Assembly: GCF_007994075.1 (NCBI RefSeq)
Contig: NZ_VIWU01000001.1
Coordinates: 5,456,001 to 5,520,000 of the forward strand
Direction of reading: 5' to 3'
Source: Pseudonocardia hierapolitana
GTDB taxonomy: Bacteria > Actinomycetota > Actinomycetes > Mycobacteriales > Pseudonocardiaceae
Length of the DNA: 64,000 nucleotides
Shown here: one piece after another, positions 35,180 to 43,078 of the stretch
Position numbering within the stretch: position 1 is the first letter of the stretch
How the letters are laid out: every line of letters begins with the position of its first letter
Made by a program: the position numbers and the translations under genes
Notes under the pieces: generated by a model
What the model was told of the DNA's origin: nothing
What the model saw: the letters and a program-made list of their open reading frames with translations, nothing else
Database searches by the model: none

Positions 35180-35821
35180 ATGGACACCGTCTCCCTGCGG
35201 GAGCGCAAGAAGCTCCGCACGCGCCAGGCGCTCGTCGACACGGCGCTGCGCCGGTTCACCGATCCCGGTTTCGACGCCACCACGCTCGACGACCTCTGCA
35301 GCGAGGTGGAGGTCTCAAAGCGCACGTTCTTCCGCTACTTCACCAGCAAGGAAGACGTCGCGATGGCGCCCACGCAGGACCTGTGGGGCGCCTTCCTCGT
35401 CGAGCTGGAGACCGGCACGCCCGTGGGCGGCACGCTCCTGGAGGTGCTCGAGCACACGCTGCTCGCGGCGCTGGCCGCCATGCCCGAGGAGGGGTGGGTG
35501 GAGCGCGTCGAGGTCAGCTGCCGGCTGGCCGAGGCCACCCCCTCGATGCGGGCCCACGGGCTCCAGTTCTGCGACCGCACCACGCGCGCCGCGATCGCGG
35601 TCCTCCGGGAGCGCTTCGGCTTCGCCGAGCGAGACCTGCGCGTCCGGTTGGCCGTCGACGTGCTGGTGGCGGCCTTCCACTGCGCACTGGAGGAGTGGAC
35701 GTTCCGGCCGGGCCCCGCGAGCCGCGACGAGCTGGCCGCCCGCCTGCGCGAGGCCTGCGCCGCCGTACCGGGCAGCGTGACGCTCGAGGTCAACGCAGCG
35801 TCCGCTCCGGGTCCGCGGTGA
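35180..35821 (+). CDS. TetR-family transcriptional regulator
   Basis: 213 residues from ATG 35180. HTH: SLRERKKLRTRQALVDTALRRFTDPGFDATTLDDLCSEVEVSKRTFFRYFTSKEDVAM. The long helical C-terminal domain has no recognised ligand. Divergent from the quinone-type oxidoreductase with a palindrome between. The last 32 bp overlap the end of the F420-type gene on the other strand. Confidence 0.87.
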   Translation: MDTVSLRERKKLRTRQALVDTALRRFTDPGFDATTLDDLCSEVEVSKRTFFRYFTSKEDVAMAPTQDLWGAFLVELETGTPVGGTLLEVLEHTLLAALAAMPEEGWVERVEVSCRLAEATPSMRAHGLQFCDRTTRAAIAVLRERFGFAERDLRVRLAVDVLVAAFHCALEEWTFRPGPASRDELAARLREACAAVPGSVTLEVNAASAPGPR

Positions 35822-36677
35822 TTCCGAGGCCGTCGAGCACGGCGGCGGCGATGCCGACCTGGGCGACGTCGTCGGTGCAGGGCATCAGCACCACGTCGTC
35901 GGCGCCCGCGTCGCGCAGCCTGCGCAGCTCGGCGTCGAGGTGCTCGGGCGTGGTGGGCGTGTCGGCCTTCACGAGGTCGACGTAGTCGAGGTAGTAGTGC
36001 CGCAGGTAGTGCTCGGCGTGCTCGTCGGCGTCGGGGCCGAAGCAGAAGTAGCGCACGGTCACGACGCGCGGCCGCCCGGCGCGCCCGATGCGGTCCCATG
36101 CCTTCCGCATCGATGCGACGCCGTCGATCACCTGCTCGATCCCGAACGACGGCGCGATCCAGCCCTGCCCGGCGGTGGCGGCCCGGGTGAAGGCCGCCGG
36201 CACCAGCCCGCCGAAGAGCAGGCCGGGCCGGTCGGGCGGGAGCGCAGGCATCGGCCCGCTCGCGCCGGCCAGCTTGCCGTCCCACGCGGCCTGCATCGTC
36301 GCGACCATGGCGTCCATCGCCGCACCGAGCCCGCGCTGGGGCACCTCGCTCGCCCGGTAGTCCTCCGGCCAGCCGCCGAGGGCGAGGCCCGCGGTCAGCC
36401 GCCCGCCGGACAGCCGGTCGACCGACGCGAGCTGCTTGGCGAGCACCACCGCGTTCTGCCGGTAGGGCACGTTCAGAACGGTGGTGAGCAGTTCGACCCG
36501 CTCGGTGCGGGCAGCGGCGGCCGCGAGCGCGACCAGCGGGTCGAGGTTGTCGTAGACGAGCCGGTCGATCACGCCGAGCGAGCAGAACCCGAGCCGCTCG
36601 GCGGTGGCGGCCCACTCACCGAGCGCGGTGACGTCGGCCTCGGGGACGGCGGCGGGCAGGCCCATTCCGATTCGCAT
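35790..36677 (-). CDS. LLM-class (luciferase-like) F420-dependent oxidoreductase
   Basis: 295 residues from ATG 36677 with GGAGG 6 bp upstream. Bacterial-luciferase TIM-barrel features: MRIGMGLPAAVPEADVTALGEWAATAERLGFCSLGVID, VLNVPYRQNAVVLAKQLASVDRLSGGRLTAGLALG and a C-terminal MPCTDDVAQV. In actinobacteria these usually use F420 rather than FMN. Substrate unknown. The gene lies 112 bp downstream of the XRE gene on the same strand. Confidence 0.83.
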   Translation of the reverse strand: MRIGMGLPAAVPEADVTALGEWAATAERLGFCSLGVIDRLVYDNLDPLVALAAAAARTERVELLTTVLNVPYRQNAVVLAKQLASVDRLSGGRLTAGLALGGWPEDYRASEVPQRGLGAAMDAMVATMQAAWDGKLAGASGPMPALPPDRPGLLFGGLVPAAFTRAATAGQGWIAPSFGIEQVIDGVASMRKAWDRIGRAGRPRVVTVRYFCFGPDADEHAEHYLRHYYLDYVDLVKADTPTTPEHLDAELRRLRDAGADDVVLMPCTDDVAQVGIAAAVLDGLGITADPERTLR

Positions 36678-36789
36678 TGGACACCTCCGGGATGTGAGAT
36701 CCCGAGGATGACCGGGCAAGCCCTGCCGGGTCGTGAACGGATCGGACACCAGTACCCGCGCGGGCACGTGCCGTCACCGATCGCGGCGG

Positions 36790-37650
36790 TCAGTGCGAGC
36801 CGACGTCGACCGATGTGTGCGGCCGCTGCGCCGGCTCCGCGACCAGCGAGGTGAGCAGGGCGAGCCGCTCGGCGTCCGCGGTGCCCGGCTCGGCGTGGTA
36901 GACGATGACCATCACGCCGTCGGCGCCGTCGGCCTCCAGCTTGGACGTCCACAGGCGCATCTCGCCGACCTGCGGGTGGTCGATCCGGACCGCCTTTCCG
37001 CGCGGCGGCTTCACGTCGTGGCGGGCCCACGCCCTGCGGAACTCCTCGCTCGCCAGGGACAGCTCGCCGACGAGCTGCACGACGCGGGGGTCGTCGACGT
37101 CGGACCCGAGCCGGTTGCGGAAGGTGGCGACCAGCTGGGGCGCGCAACGCGCCCAGTCCGGGTGCAGCAGCTGCTCGGCCGGGTCGAGGAAGAGCGACCT
37201 GAGCCGGTTCTCGCCCACCCGCAGGCTCGGGGCCAGCGCGGTCGCGAGCGCGTTGGCCGCGAGCACGTCGAAGTACCCGTCCACCACGACCGCCGGCAGC
37301 CCGATCACCTCGAGCAACTGTGCGGTCTCCGGCGGCACGGCCCGTCGCCGGGACCGGCGGGGACGGGTGCGGGGCCGTGGCGCGGCCAGCTCGTGCAGGT
37401 ACGCCGTGGCGGTGGCGTCGAGCCGGAGCACCCGGGCGAGCGCCTCCAGTACCTGCGGCGACGGGTTGCGGTCGCGGCCCTGCTCGAGCCGCAGGTAGTA
37501 CTCCGAGCTGATGCCGGCGAGCATGGCCACCTCCTCACGGCGCAGCCCCGGCACCCGCCGCATCCCGTGGACCGGCAGGCCGACGCTCTCGGGTGTCACC
37601 AGCTCCCGGCGGGCCCGCAGGTAGGTACCGAGCCGGTTCTCCTCGTGCAC
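36790..37650 (-). CDS. XRE-family regulator with MmyB-type C-terminal domain
   Basis: 286 residues. HTH at about 10-70 (LGTYLRARRELVTPESVG...VPGLRREEVAMLAGISSEYYLRLEQGRDRNPSPQVLEALARVL) followed by the MmyB-like ligand-binding domain (VVVDGYFDVLAANALATAL, WARHDVKPPRGKAVRIDHPQVGEMRLWTSKLEADG). A very common actinobacterial repressor type that is usually divergent from an oxidoreductase gene, here the aldo/keto reductase. Confidence 0.87.
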   Translation of the reverse strand: MHEENRLGTYLRARRELVTPESVGLPVHGMRRVPGLRREEVAMLAGISSEYYLRLEQGRDRNPSPQVLEALARVLRLDATATAYLHELAAPRPRTRPRRSRRRAVPPETAQLLEVIGLPAVVVDGYFDVLAANALATALAPSLRVGENRLRSLFLDPAEQLLHPDWARCAPQLVATFRNRLGSDVDDPRVVQLVGELSLASEEFRRAWARHDVKPPRGKAVRIDHPQVGEMRLWTSKLEADGADGVMVIVYHAEPGTADAERLALLTSLVAEPAQRPHTSVDVGSH

Positions 37651-37687
37651 ACCACCACGGTAGCCGCGGGCAGCGGGCCGTCCCTGT

Positions 37688-37713
37688 CCCTGTCGCTACC
37701 GGTAACCGCAGGG
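37688..37713. promoter_or_regulatory. 26-bp interrupted palindrome, putative XRE operator
   Basis: CCCTG-N4-TACCGGTA-N4-CAGGG is exactly symmetrical about 37700/37701 in the 101-bp gap between the XRE regulator and the aldo/keto reductase. The palindromic core and matching outer arms suggest a dimer-bound site controlling both genes. Confidence 0.6.
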
Positions 37714-37751
37714 ATCTGGGTGGACGGGCCGGCGCCGCGCACGGTTGCGGC

Positions 37752-38624
37752 ATGGGCACTCGCACCACTTCCCTCTCCGGCGGCACCTGGACGATGGGCG
37801 ACCTGACGGTCACCCGGTTCGGGTACGGCGCCATGCAGCTCGCCGGCCCGGGCGTCATGGGACCGCCGGCCGACCACGACGGCGCGCTGGCCGTCCTGCG
37901 CGAGGTCGTCCGCCTCGGCATCACCCACATCGACACCGCCGACGCCTACGGCCCGGCCGTCACCAACCAGCTGATCCGGGAGGCACTGCACCCCTACGTG
38001 GACTCGCTGCACATCGTGACGAAGGTCGGCGCGGTGCGCGACGAGCACGGCGGCTGGCCCGTCGCGCGGAAGCCGGAGGATCTGCGCCGCGCCGTGCACG
38101 ACAACCTCGAGCACCTCGGCCTCGACGTGCTCGACGTGGTCAATCTCCGGTTGGGCAGCGCCGCGGGCCGCGAGGCGGGCTCGATCGCCGAGCCGTTCGA
38201 GGCGCTCGTCCATCTCCGGCAGCAGGGCCTCATCCGGAACCTCGGGGTGAGCAACGCGACGGCGGAGCAGGTCGCCGAGGCGCAGACGATCGCGCCGATC
38301 GTGTGCGTGCAGAACCACTACAACCTCGCCCACCGCGAGGACGACGAGCTGATCGACCAGCTCGCCGAGCAGGGCATCGCCTACGTGCCGTACTTCCCGC
38401 TCGGCGGCTTCAGCCCGTTGCAGTCCTCGGCGCTCTCGGCCGTGGCCACCCGGCTCGGCACGACGCCGATGTCCGTCGCCCTGGCCTGGCTGCTGCGCCG
38501 GTCGCCGAACATCCTGCTGATCCCCGGCACGTCGTCGGTGGCGCACCTGCGGGAGAACGTCGCCCGCGCGGGGCTCCCGCTGTCCGACGAGGACCTCGCG
38601 GAGCTGGACGCGATCGGCCGCTGA
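37752..38624 (+). CDS. Aldo/keto reductase family protein
   Basis: 290 residues. Catalytic Asp and Tyr are in HIDTADAYGP and Lys in HIVTKVG; the position of the usual catalytic His is Arg (DVVNLRLGS), as in an actinobacterial subgroup. The C-terminal NADPH site is GTSSVAHLRENV. Reduces small aldehydes or ketones with NADPH. Divergent from, and probably repressed by, the XRE protein. Confidence 0.85.
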   Translation: MGTRTTSLSGGTWTMGDLTVTRFGYGAMQLAGPGVMGPPADHDGALAVLREVVRLGITHIDTADAYGPAVTNQLIREALHPYVDSLHIVTKVGAVRDEHGGWPVARKPEDLRRAVHDNLEHLGLDVLDVVNLRLGSAAGREAGSIAEPFEALVHLRQQGLIRNLGVSNATAEQVAEAQTIAPIVCVQNHYNLAHREDDELIDQLAEQGIAYVPYFPLGGFSPLQSSALSAVATRLGTTPMSVALAWLLRRSPNILLIPGTSSVAHLRENVARAGLPLSDEDLAELDAIGR

Positions 38625-38658
38625 CCGCTCGCGCGGGGCAGCGGGTCACCCGGTCAGC
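38620..38658. terminator. Inverted repeat containing both convergent stop codons
   Basis: Arms GCTGACCG (38620-38627) and CGGTCAGC (38651-38658) are perfect and hold the TGA stop of the reductase gene and the reverse TCA stop of glcF. The 23-base loop is GC-rich. Confidence 0.5.
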
Positions 38659-39988
38659 TGCGCGGCGCCGGCACTCCCCGGATCGACGCGTCGAGCAGCT
38701 GCACCGGGTGCAGCAGCGGGATGTCCTCGCCGAGGTGCTTGCCGATCTGCAGCAGGCAGCCCGGGTTGGCGGTGACGACCAGGTCGGGCTCCACCGAGCG
38801 GACGTTGGCGGCCTTGCGCGCGCCGAGATCGGACGCCGCCTCCGGCATGATCATGTTGTAGATGCCTGCCGAGCCGCAGCACAGCGCGGCCTCGGGCAGG
38901 TCCACCAGCTCCAGCTCGGGGATCGAGCGCAGCACCTCGCGCGGCTGGCTGCGCACCTGCTGTGCGTGCCCGAGGTGGCAGGCGTCGTGGTAGGCCACCC
39001 GGCCGCGGAACGGGTGCCGCTCCGCCCGCGGACCGAGCTCGGCGAGAACCTCGTGCACGTCGCGCACCCGGGCGCTGAACGCCTTCGCCCGCTCGGCCCA
39101 CTCGGGGTCGTCGGCGAGCAGGTGGCCGTACTCCTTCATCGACGAGCCGCAGCCTGCGACGTTCGTGACGACGTGATCGACGTCCAGTTTCTCGTAGACG
39201 GCGATCTCGCGCTTCGCCCTGGCCAGGGCGCTGTCCTCGCGGCCTGCGTGCAGCTCCAGCGCACCGCAGCACTGCTGGTCGCGCGGCACGAGGACGTCGC
39301 AGCCCTCCGCCGCCAGCACGCGGACGGTCGCGGTGTTGACCCGGTGGAAGAACACGTCCTGCACGCAGCCCGACAGCAGCGCCACCCGGGCGCGGCGCTC
39401 GCCGACCGCGGGGGTGTGGACCGGCAGCCGGGCGAACGCCTCCCGGACCGACACCGGCGGCAGCAGGGACTCCATCGCCCCCAGCCGTCCCGGGAGCTTC
39501 GAGGCGAGCTTCGCGACGGCGGGGACCCGGCGCAGCCGCTGGTAGAGCGCCCCCGGCACGGCGGCGGCGCGCAGCCGTCGCTTGTACGGGAACAGGGCGA
39601 AGATCGCGTTCCGGAACCAGGCGTCGGAGCGCTCGCGCGGCACGTTGCGCTCGATCTGCGGGCGCACCGACTCCAGCAGCCGGTCGTACTGCACGCCCGA
39701 CGGGCACGCCGTCACGCACGCCATGCAGCCCAGGCACCGGTCGATGTGCTCGGTGAACGGCCCCTCCAGGCCGATCTCGCCCTTCTCGGCGAGGTCCATG
39801 AGGTAGATGCGGCCGCGCGGGGAGTCCATCTCCTCGCCCCACAGCTGGTAGGTGGGGCAGGTCGGCAGGCAGAAGCCGCAGTGCACGCAGTCGTCGAGCA
39901 GGTCCCGCTCCGGAGGGCGCCGATCGTCGAAGCTGCTCGGACCGGTCTGCGGGAGGTTGGTGTGGGCGGAGCCGGCGGGGGTGGTCAT
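38654..39988 (-). CDS. glcF: Glycolate oxidase iron-sulfur subunit
   Basis: 444 residues from ATG 39988. Two [4Fe-4S] motifs: C34-x2-C37-x2-C40-x3-C44 and C85-x2-C88-x2-C91-x3-C95. Two CCG domains follow (QQCCGALELHAG and LCCGSAGIYNM). It passes electrons from GlcD/GlcE to the respiratory chain at the membrane. Last gene of glcD-glcE-glcF, 1 base from glcE. Confidence 0.9.
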   Translation of the reverse strand: MTTPAGSAHTNLPQTGPSSFDDRRPPERDLLDDCVHCGFCLPTCPTYQLWGEEMDSPRGRIYLMDLAEKGEIGLEGPFTEHIDRCLGCMACVTACPSGVQYDRLLESVRPQIERNVPRERSDAWFRNAIFALFPYKRRLRAAAVPGALYQRLRRVPAVAKLASKLPGRLGAMESLLPPVSVREAFARLPVHTPAVGERRARVALLSGCVQDVFFHRVNTATVRVLAAEGCDVLVPRDQQCCGALELHAGREDSALARAKREIAVYEKLDVDHVVTNVAGCGSSMKEYGHLLADDPEWAERAKAFSARVRDVHEVLAELGPRAERHPFRGRVAYHDACHLGHAQQVRSQPREVLRSIPELELVDLPEAALCCGSAGIYNMIMPEAASDLGARKAANVRSVEPDLVVTANPGCLLQIGKHLGEDIPLLHPVQLLDASIRGVPAPRS

Positions 39989-39989
39989 G

Positions 39990-41261
39990 TCACATCCAGG
40001 GATCGAAGCGGCCCGGGCCGAAGCGGCCCTGCGGGTCGAGCTCGGCCTTGACGGCGCGCAGGACGGCGATCGCGGACGGCGGCGGCCCCCATGCGGGGAC
40101 CTCCGCCCCCGCGGGGCGGGAGCGCAGCACGGAGGTGCCGCCCGCGGCGTGCACGCGCGCGTGCGCCGCCGCGACGGCCGCCGGGGGCAGCGCGACGGTT
40201 GCGACCCCGGTCCCGAGCCCCGCGGTGACGCTTTCGGTGGGCAGGTCGGCGAGCACTGCGGGCAGGAGCGAGGGCCGCACCCCGATCCGCAGCGTGGCGA
40301 ACTCGGGCGCCCCCCGCACGAGGGAGGCGTACCGCTCCCACGGCTCATCCCGACGAACGGCACTCTCGTCGGTACCTATCCGACGAACGGGCCGTTCGTC
40401 GGAAGGCGGGGCGGCGCGTTCCGCGGGAGGCACGTCGCCGGGCTCGGGTCCCGTACCCAGGTTCTCGGGCAGTCCCTGCTCCGTTCGATCCCGATCGGCG
40501 CCCTGGTCGGAATGGGCCTGGAGATCGAGGAGCTCCCCGGTGCCCAGCGCCGTGCGGAGGCGTTGCACGCGGGCGTCCAGCGCGTCCGCGGTGCCTTCCA
40601 AGCGGATCAGGAGCACACCGTCCGATGTCCACTCCATGGCAGCGGGCTCGTAGGGCCCGCCGAGGACGGTGGCGGCGTGCTCGGCGGCCTCCTCCAACGA
40701 GCAGTGGATCGCGAGGGTGGCGGCGCGCTCGGGCACCGGGTGCAGCCGCAGGACGACCTCGGCGAGCACGCCGAGGGTGCCGTGCGAGCCGTGCAGCAGC
40801 TTCGTCAGGTCGTAGCCGGCGACGTTCTTGATGACGTGCCCGCCGCTGCGGGCCACGGTGCCGTCGGCGAGGACGATCGTCACGCCGATGACGAGGTCGC
40901 GCAGGGAACCGAACACCAGCGCCGCGGGACCGGCGTCGGCGGTGGCGACGAGCCCGCCGACCGTGGCACCGTCCGCGATGCGCGCGGCGTCGAACGAGAC
41001 GTGCTGGCCGTGCGGGGCGAGCTCGTCCTGGAGCTGCCGCAGCGGGGTGCCCGACCGGACCGAGACGGTCATGTCCCCGGGGTTGTGGGTGATCACCCCG
41101 GTGAGGCCGGTGGTGTCGAGCACCGCGTCGACGGGGGCGAGCGGGCCGGCCCAGTCGGCGGCCGTGCCTGCGCCTGCGATCCCGATGGTGCCCGCGGTGT
41201 CGAGCACGGCGTCCCGCAGGGACCGCAGGTCGGTCGGGCGGATCGTGGTCGTGGTGCTCAC
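39990..41261 (-). CDS. glcE: Glycolate oxidase FAD-binding subunit, with an in-frame insertion
   Basis: 423 residues from GTG 41261, overlapping glcD by 3 bp (4-base GTGA). FAD-binding patterns: GIAGAGTAADW, THNPGDMTVSVRSGTPL, GHVIKNVAGYDLTKLLHGSHGTLGVL. The usual length is about 350, and the excess is a charged, proline- and arginine-rich segment at about 240-305 (QGADRDRTEQGLPENLG... to ...VRRDEPWERY) that replaces an ordinary linker and contains a palindromic DNA doublet at 40350-40402. The C-terminus is normal (LDPQGRFGPGRFDPWM). Confidence 0.87.
   Translation of the reverse strand: MSTTTTIRPTDLRSLRDAVLDTAGTIGIAGAGTAADWAGPLAPVDAVLDTTGLTGVITHNPGDMTVSVRSGTPLRQLQDELAPHGQHVSFDAARIADGATVGGLVATADAGPAALVFGSLRDLVIGVTIVLADGTVARSGGHVIKNVAGYDLTKLLHGSHGTLGVLAEVVLRLHPVPERAATLAIHCSLEEAAEHAATVLGGPYEPAAMEWTSDGVLLIRLEGTADALDARVQRLRTALGTGELLDLQAHSDQGADRDRTEQGLPENLGTGPEPGDVPPAERAAPPSDERPVRRIGTDESAVRRDEPWERYASLVRGAPEFATLRIGVRPSLLPAVLADLPTESVTAGLGTGVATVALPPAAVAAAHARVHAAGGTSVLRSRPAGAEVPAWGPPPSAIAVLRAVKAELDPQGRFGPGRFDPWM
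40350..40402. repeat. Palindromic doublet inside glcE
   Basis: CCGACGAACGG occurs at 40350-40360 and 40380-40390, exactly 30 bp apart. Each copy starts an inverted repeat: the first with arms CCGACGA/TCGTCGG, the second with 11-bp arms ending at CCGTTCGTCGG (40392-40402). The doublet lies in the extra segment of glcE and keeps its frame. Confidence 0.7.
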
Positions 41262-42724
41262 AGGCGCTCGATCACTCCCGCTTCCTCCAGTGGGTGGGGC
41301 CGGTACCTGCCCGGACGTTCGCCGCACAGCCGCGGGGTGGGCAGCACCTTGCCGGGGTTGCACAACCCCTGGGGATCCCATGCGCTGCGCACGCGGCGCA
41401 TGACCTCGAGGTCGTCCCGGGAGAACATCTTCGGCATCGAGCACGCCTTGTCGGCGCCGATGCCGTGCTCGCCCGACAGCGAGCCGCCCAGCTCCACGCA
41501 CAGCTCCGCGATCTCGCCCGACAGCTTCTCGGCGCGCTCGGTCTCGCCTGCCGCGGCGCTGTAGAGCACGAGCGGGTGGAGGTTGCCGTCGCCCGCGTGG
41601 AAGACGTTGGCCACCCGCAGCCCGGCCTCGGCTCCCATGCCGGCGATGCGGTCGAGCACCTCGGCGAGCCGGGTGCGCGGCACCACACCGTCCTGCACGA
41701 AGTAGTCGGGGGAGATGCGCCCGACCGCGGCGAAGGCGGCCTTGCGGCCCCGCCAGATCGCCGCCCGCTCCTCCGGCGAACCCGCGATGTGCAGCCGAGT
41801 GCAACCGTGCCGGTCGCAGATCTGCTTGACCTGCTCGAACTGCACGTCGCACTCCTCGGCCGGGCCGTCCAGCTCGACGACGAGCGCGGCCGGCACGCCC
41901 ACCGTGTAGCCGGCGTGCACCGCCTCCTCGGCCGCCTCGATGGCGAGCGTGTCCATCATCTCGACGGCGGCCGGGACGATGCCCGCGGCGACGATGTCGG
42001 ACACCACGTCGCCCGCCGCCGCGATGGACGGGAAGTCGGCGAGCAGCGTGCGTACCGACTCGGGCGTGCGCAGCAGCCGCACCGTGATCTTCGTGGTGAT
42101 GCCGAGGGTGCCCTCGGAGCCGAGGAACACCCCGCGCAGGTCCGGCCCGGCCTGCTCGCCGGTGTCGGAGCCCAGCGTCACCAGCGAGCCGTCCGGCAGC
42201 ACGACCTCGCAGGACAGCACGTGGTTGGTGGTGAAGCCGTACTTGAGGCAGTGGGCGCCGCCCGAGTTCTCCGCGACGTTGCCGCCGATCGTGCAGACCT
42301 GCTGGCTGGAGGGGTCGGGGGCGTAGTACAGCCCGTGCGGTGCCGCGGCCGCGGTGATCTCCAGGTTGGTGACGCCCGGCTCGACGACCGCGCGGCGGTC
42401 CACCGGGTCGACCTCCAGCACCCGCTTGAGCCGCGCGAGGCTGATCACCACGCCGCCTGCCACCGGGAGCGCGCCGCCGGACAGGCCCGTGCCCGCCCCG
42501 CGCGCGACGAAAGGCACGCCGTGCTCGGCACACACCCGCACCGCGGCGGCCACCTGCGCCGCGTCGCGGGGCAGCAGCACCAGCTCCGGGACCACCCGGT
42601 AGCCGGTGAGCCCGTCGCACTCGTACGAGCGACACCGGATCGGGTCGCCGATCACGTCCTCCGGCGCGAGCGCCGTCTCGAACGCCCTCTTGACCCTGCT
42701 TCCGAGACCGCTGTCGACACTCAT
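41258..42724 (-). CDS. glcD: Glycolate oxidase FAD-linked subunit
   Basis: 488 residues from ATG 42724. FAD-binding domain (VPFVARGAGTGLSGGALPVAGG, DPSSQQVCTIGGNVAENSGGAHCLKYG, LGSEGTLGITTKITVRLL) and the C-terminal substrate domain ending GGSLSGEHGIGADK and WDPQGLCNPGKVLP. It oxidises glycolate (or lactate-type 2-hydroxy acids) to glyoxylate. Opposite and 354 bp from malate synthase G, which consumes the product. Confidence 0.9.
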   Translation of the reverse strand: MSVDSGLGSRVKRAFETALAPEDVIGDPIRCRSYECDGLTGYRVVPELVLLPRDAAQVAAAVRVCAEHGVPFVARGAGTGLSGGALPVAGGVVISLARLKRVLEVDPVDRRAVVEPGVTNLEITAAAAPHGLYYAPDPSSQQVCTIGGNVAENSGGAHCLKYGFTTNHVLSCEVVLPDGSLVTLGSDTGEQAGPDLRGVFLGSEGTLGITTKITVRLLRTPESVRTLLADFPSIAAAGDVVSDIVAAGIVPAAVEMMDTLAIEAAEEAVHAGYTVGVPAALVVELDGPAEECDVQFEQVKQICDRHGCTRLHIAGSPEERAAIWRGRKAAFAAVGRISPDYFVQDGVVPRTRLAEVLDRIAGMGAEAGLRVANVFHAGDGNLHPLVLYSAAAGETERAEKLSGEIAELCVELGGSLSGEHGIGADKACSMPKMFSRDDLEVMRRVRSAWDPQGLCNPGKVLPTPRLCGERPGRYRPHPLEEAGVIERL

Positions 42725-42853
42725 GGAAGGGCCCCCTTCGCCGCGGGTCCGCACCTGCCATGGAGACTACGTCCGCGATCCCGGGATCGCCCGGTCCTCG
42801 ATGGTGTCCGGACCGGTCGCCCGCCAACGGAGAACGTTCGGGAGGTCGAAGCG

Positions 42854-42982
42854 GTGGGTCCCCGCCGGAAGCTGCAGATGGCCCTCGTGCTCGTGGCCGC
42901 CGTCGTCGTGGGGCTGGCGCTGACCGGCGCCGTCGGCCCCGCCTCGGTGGACCCCGTGCCCACAGCCGTCGTCACGCGCTGA
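42854..42982 (+). CDS. Possible small membrane protein
   Basis: 42 residues from GTG 42854, with GGGAGG about 8 bp upstream. A basic start (GPRRKLQ) is followed by one hydrophobic segment (MALVLVAAVVVGLALTGAV) and a short outside tail. It stands between glcD and glcB, upstream of the palindrome. No homologue is recalled; could be a chance reading frame. Confidence 0.4.
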   Translation: MGPRRKLQMALVLVAAVVVGLALTGAVGPASVDPVPTAVVTR

Positions 42983-42987
42983 GTCTT

Positions 42988-43006
42988 ACTTCCGCGATGC
43001 GGAAGT
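42988..43006. promoter_or_regulatory. Perfect palindrome before malate synthase, IclR-type operator
   Basis: ACTTCCGC-GAT-GCGGAAGT, 8-bp arms with a 3-bp spacer, lies 72 bp upstream of glcB. TTCCGC-N3-GCGGAA is the form of several IclR-family operators in actinobacteria, but no such regulator is in the window. It could also act as a terminator for the small reading frame ending at 42982. Confidence 0.55.
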
Positions 43007-43078
43007 TCAAGTCCGTCTGGTAAAAAAGTGACCGGGCGGGTACCCGCCGTGCGCTGGCTGCCGACCGGAGGGTGAGAC

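Noticed and set aside
39990..42827. Single 945-codon frame joining glcD region and glcE
   Set aside because: It is the glcE frame running back through glcD in another frame; glcD and glcE are separate genes with a GTGA overlap.
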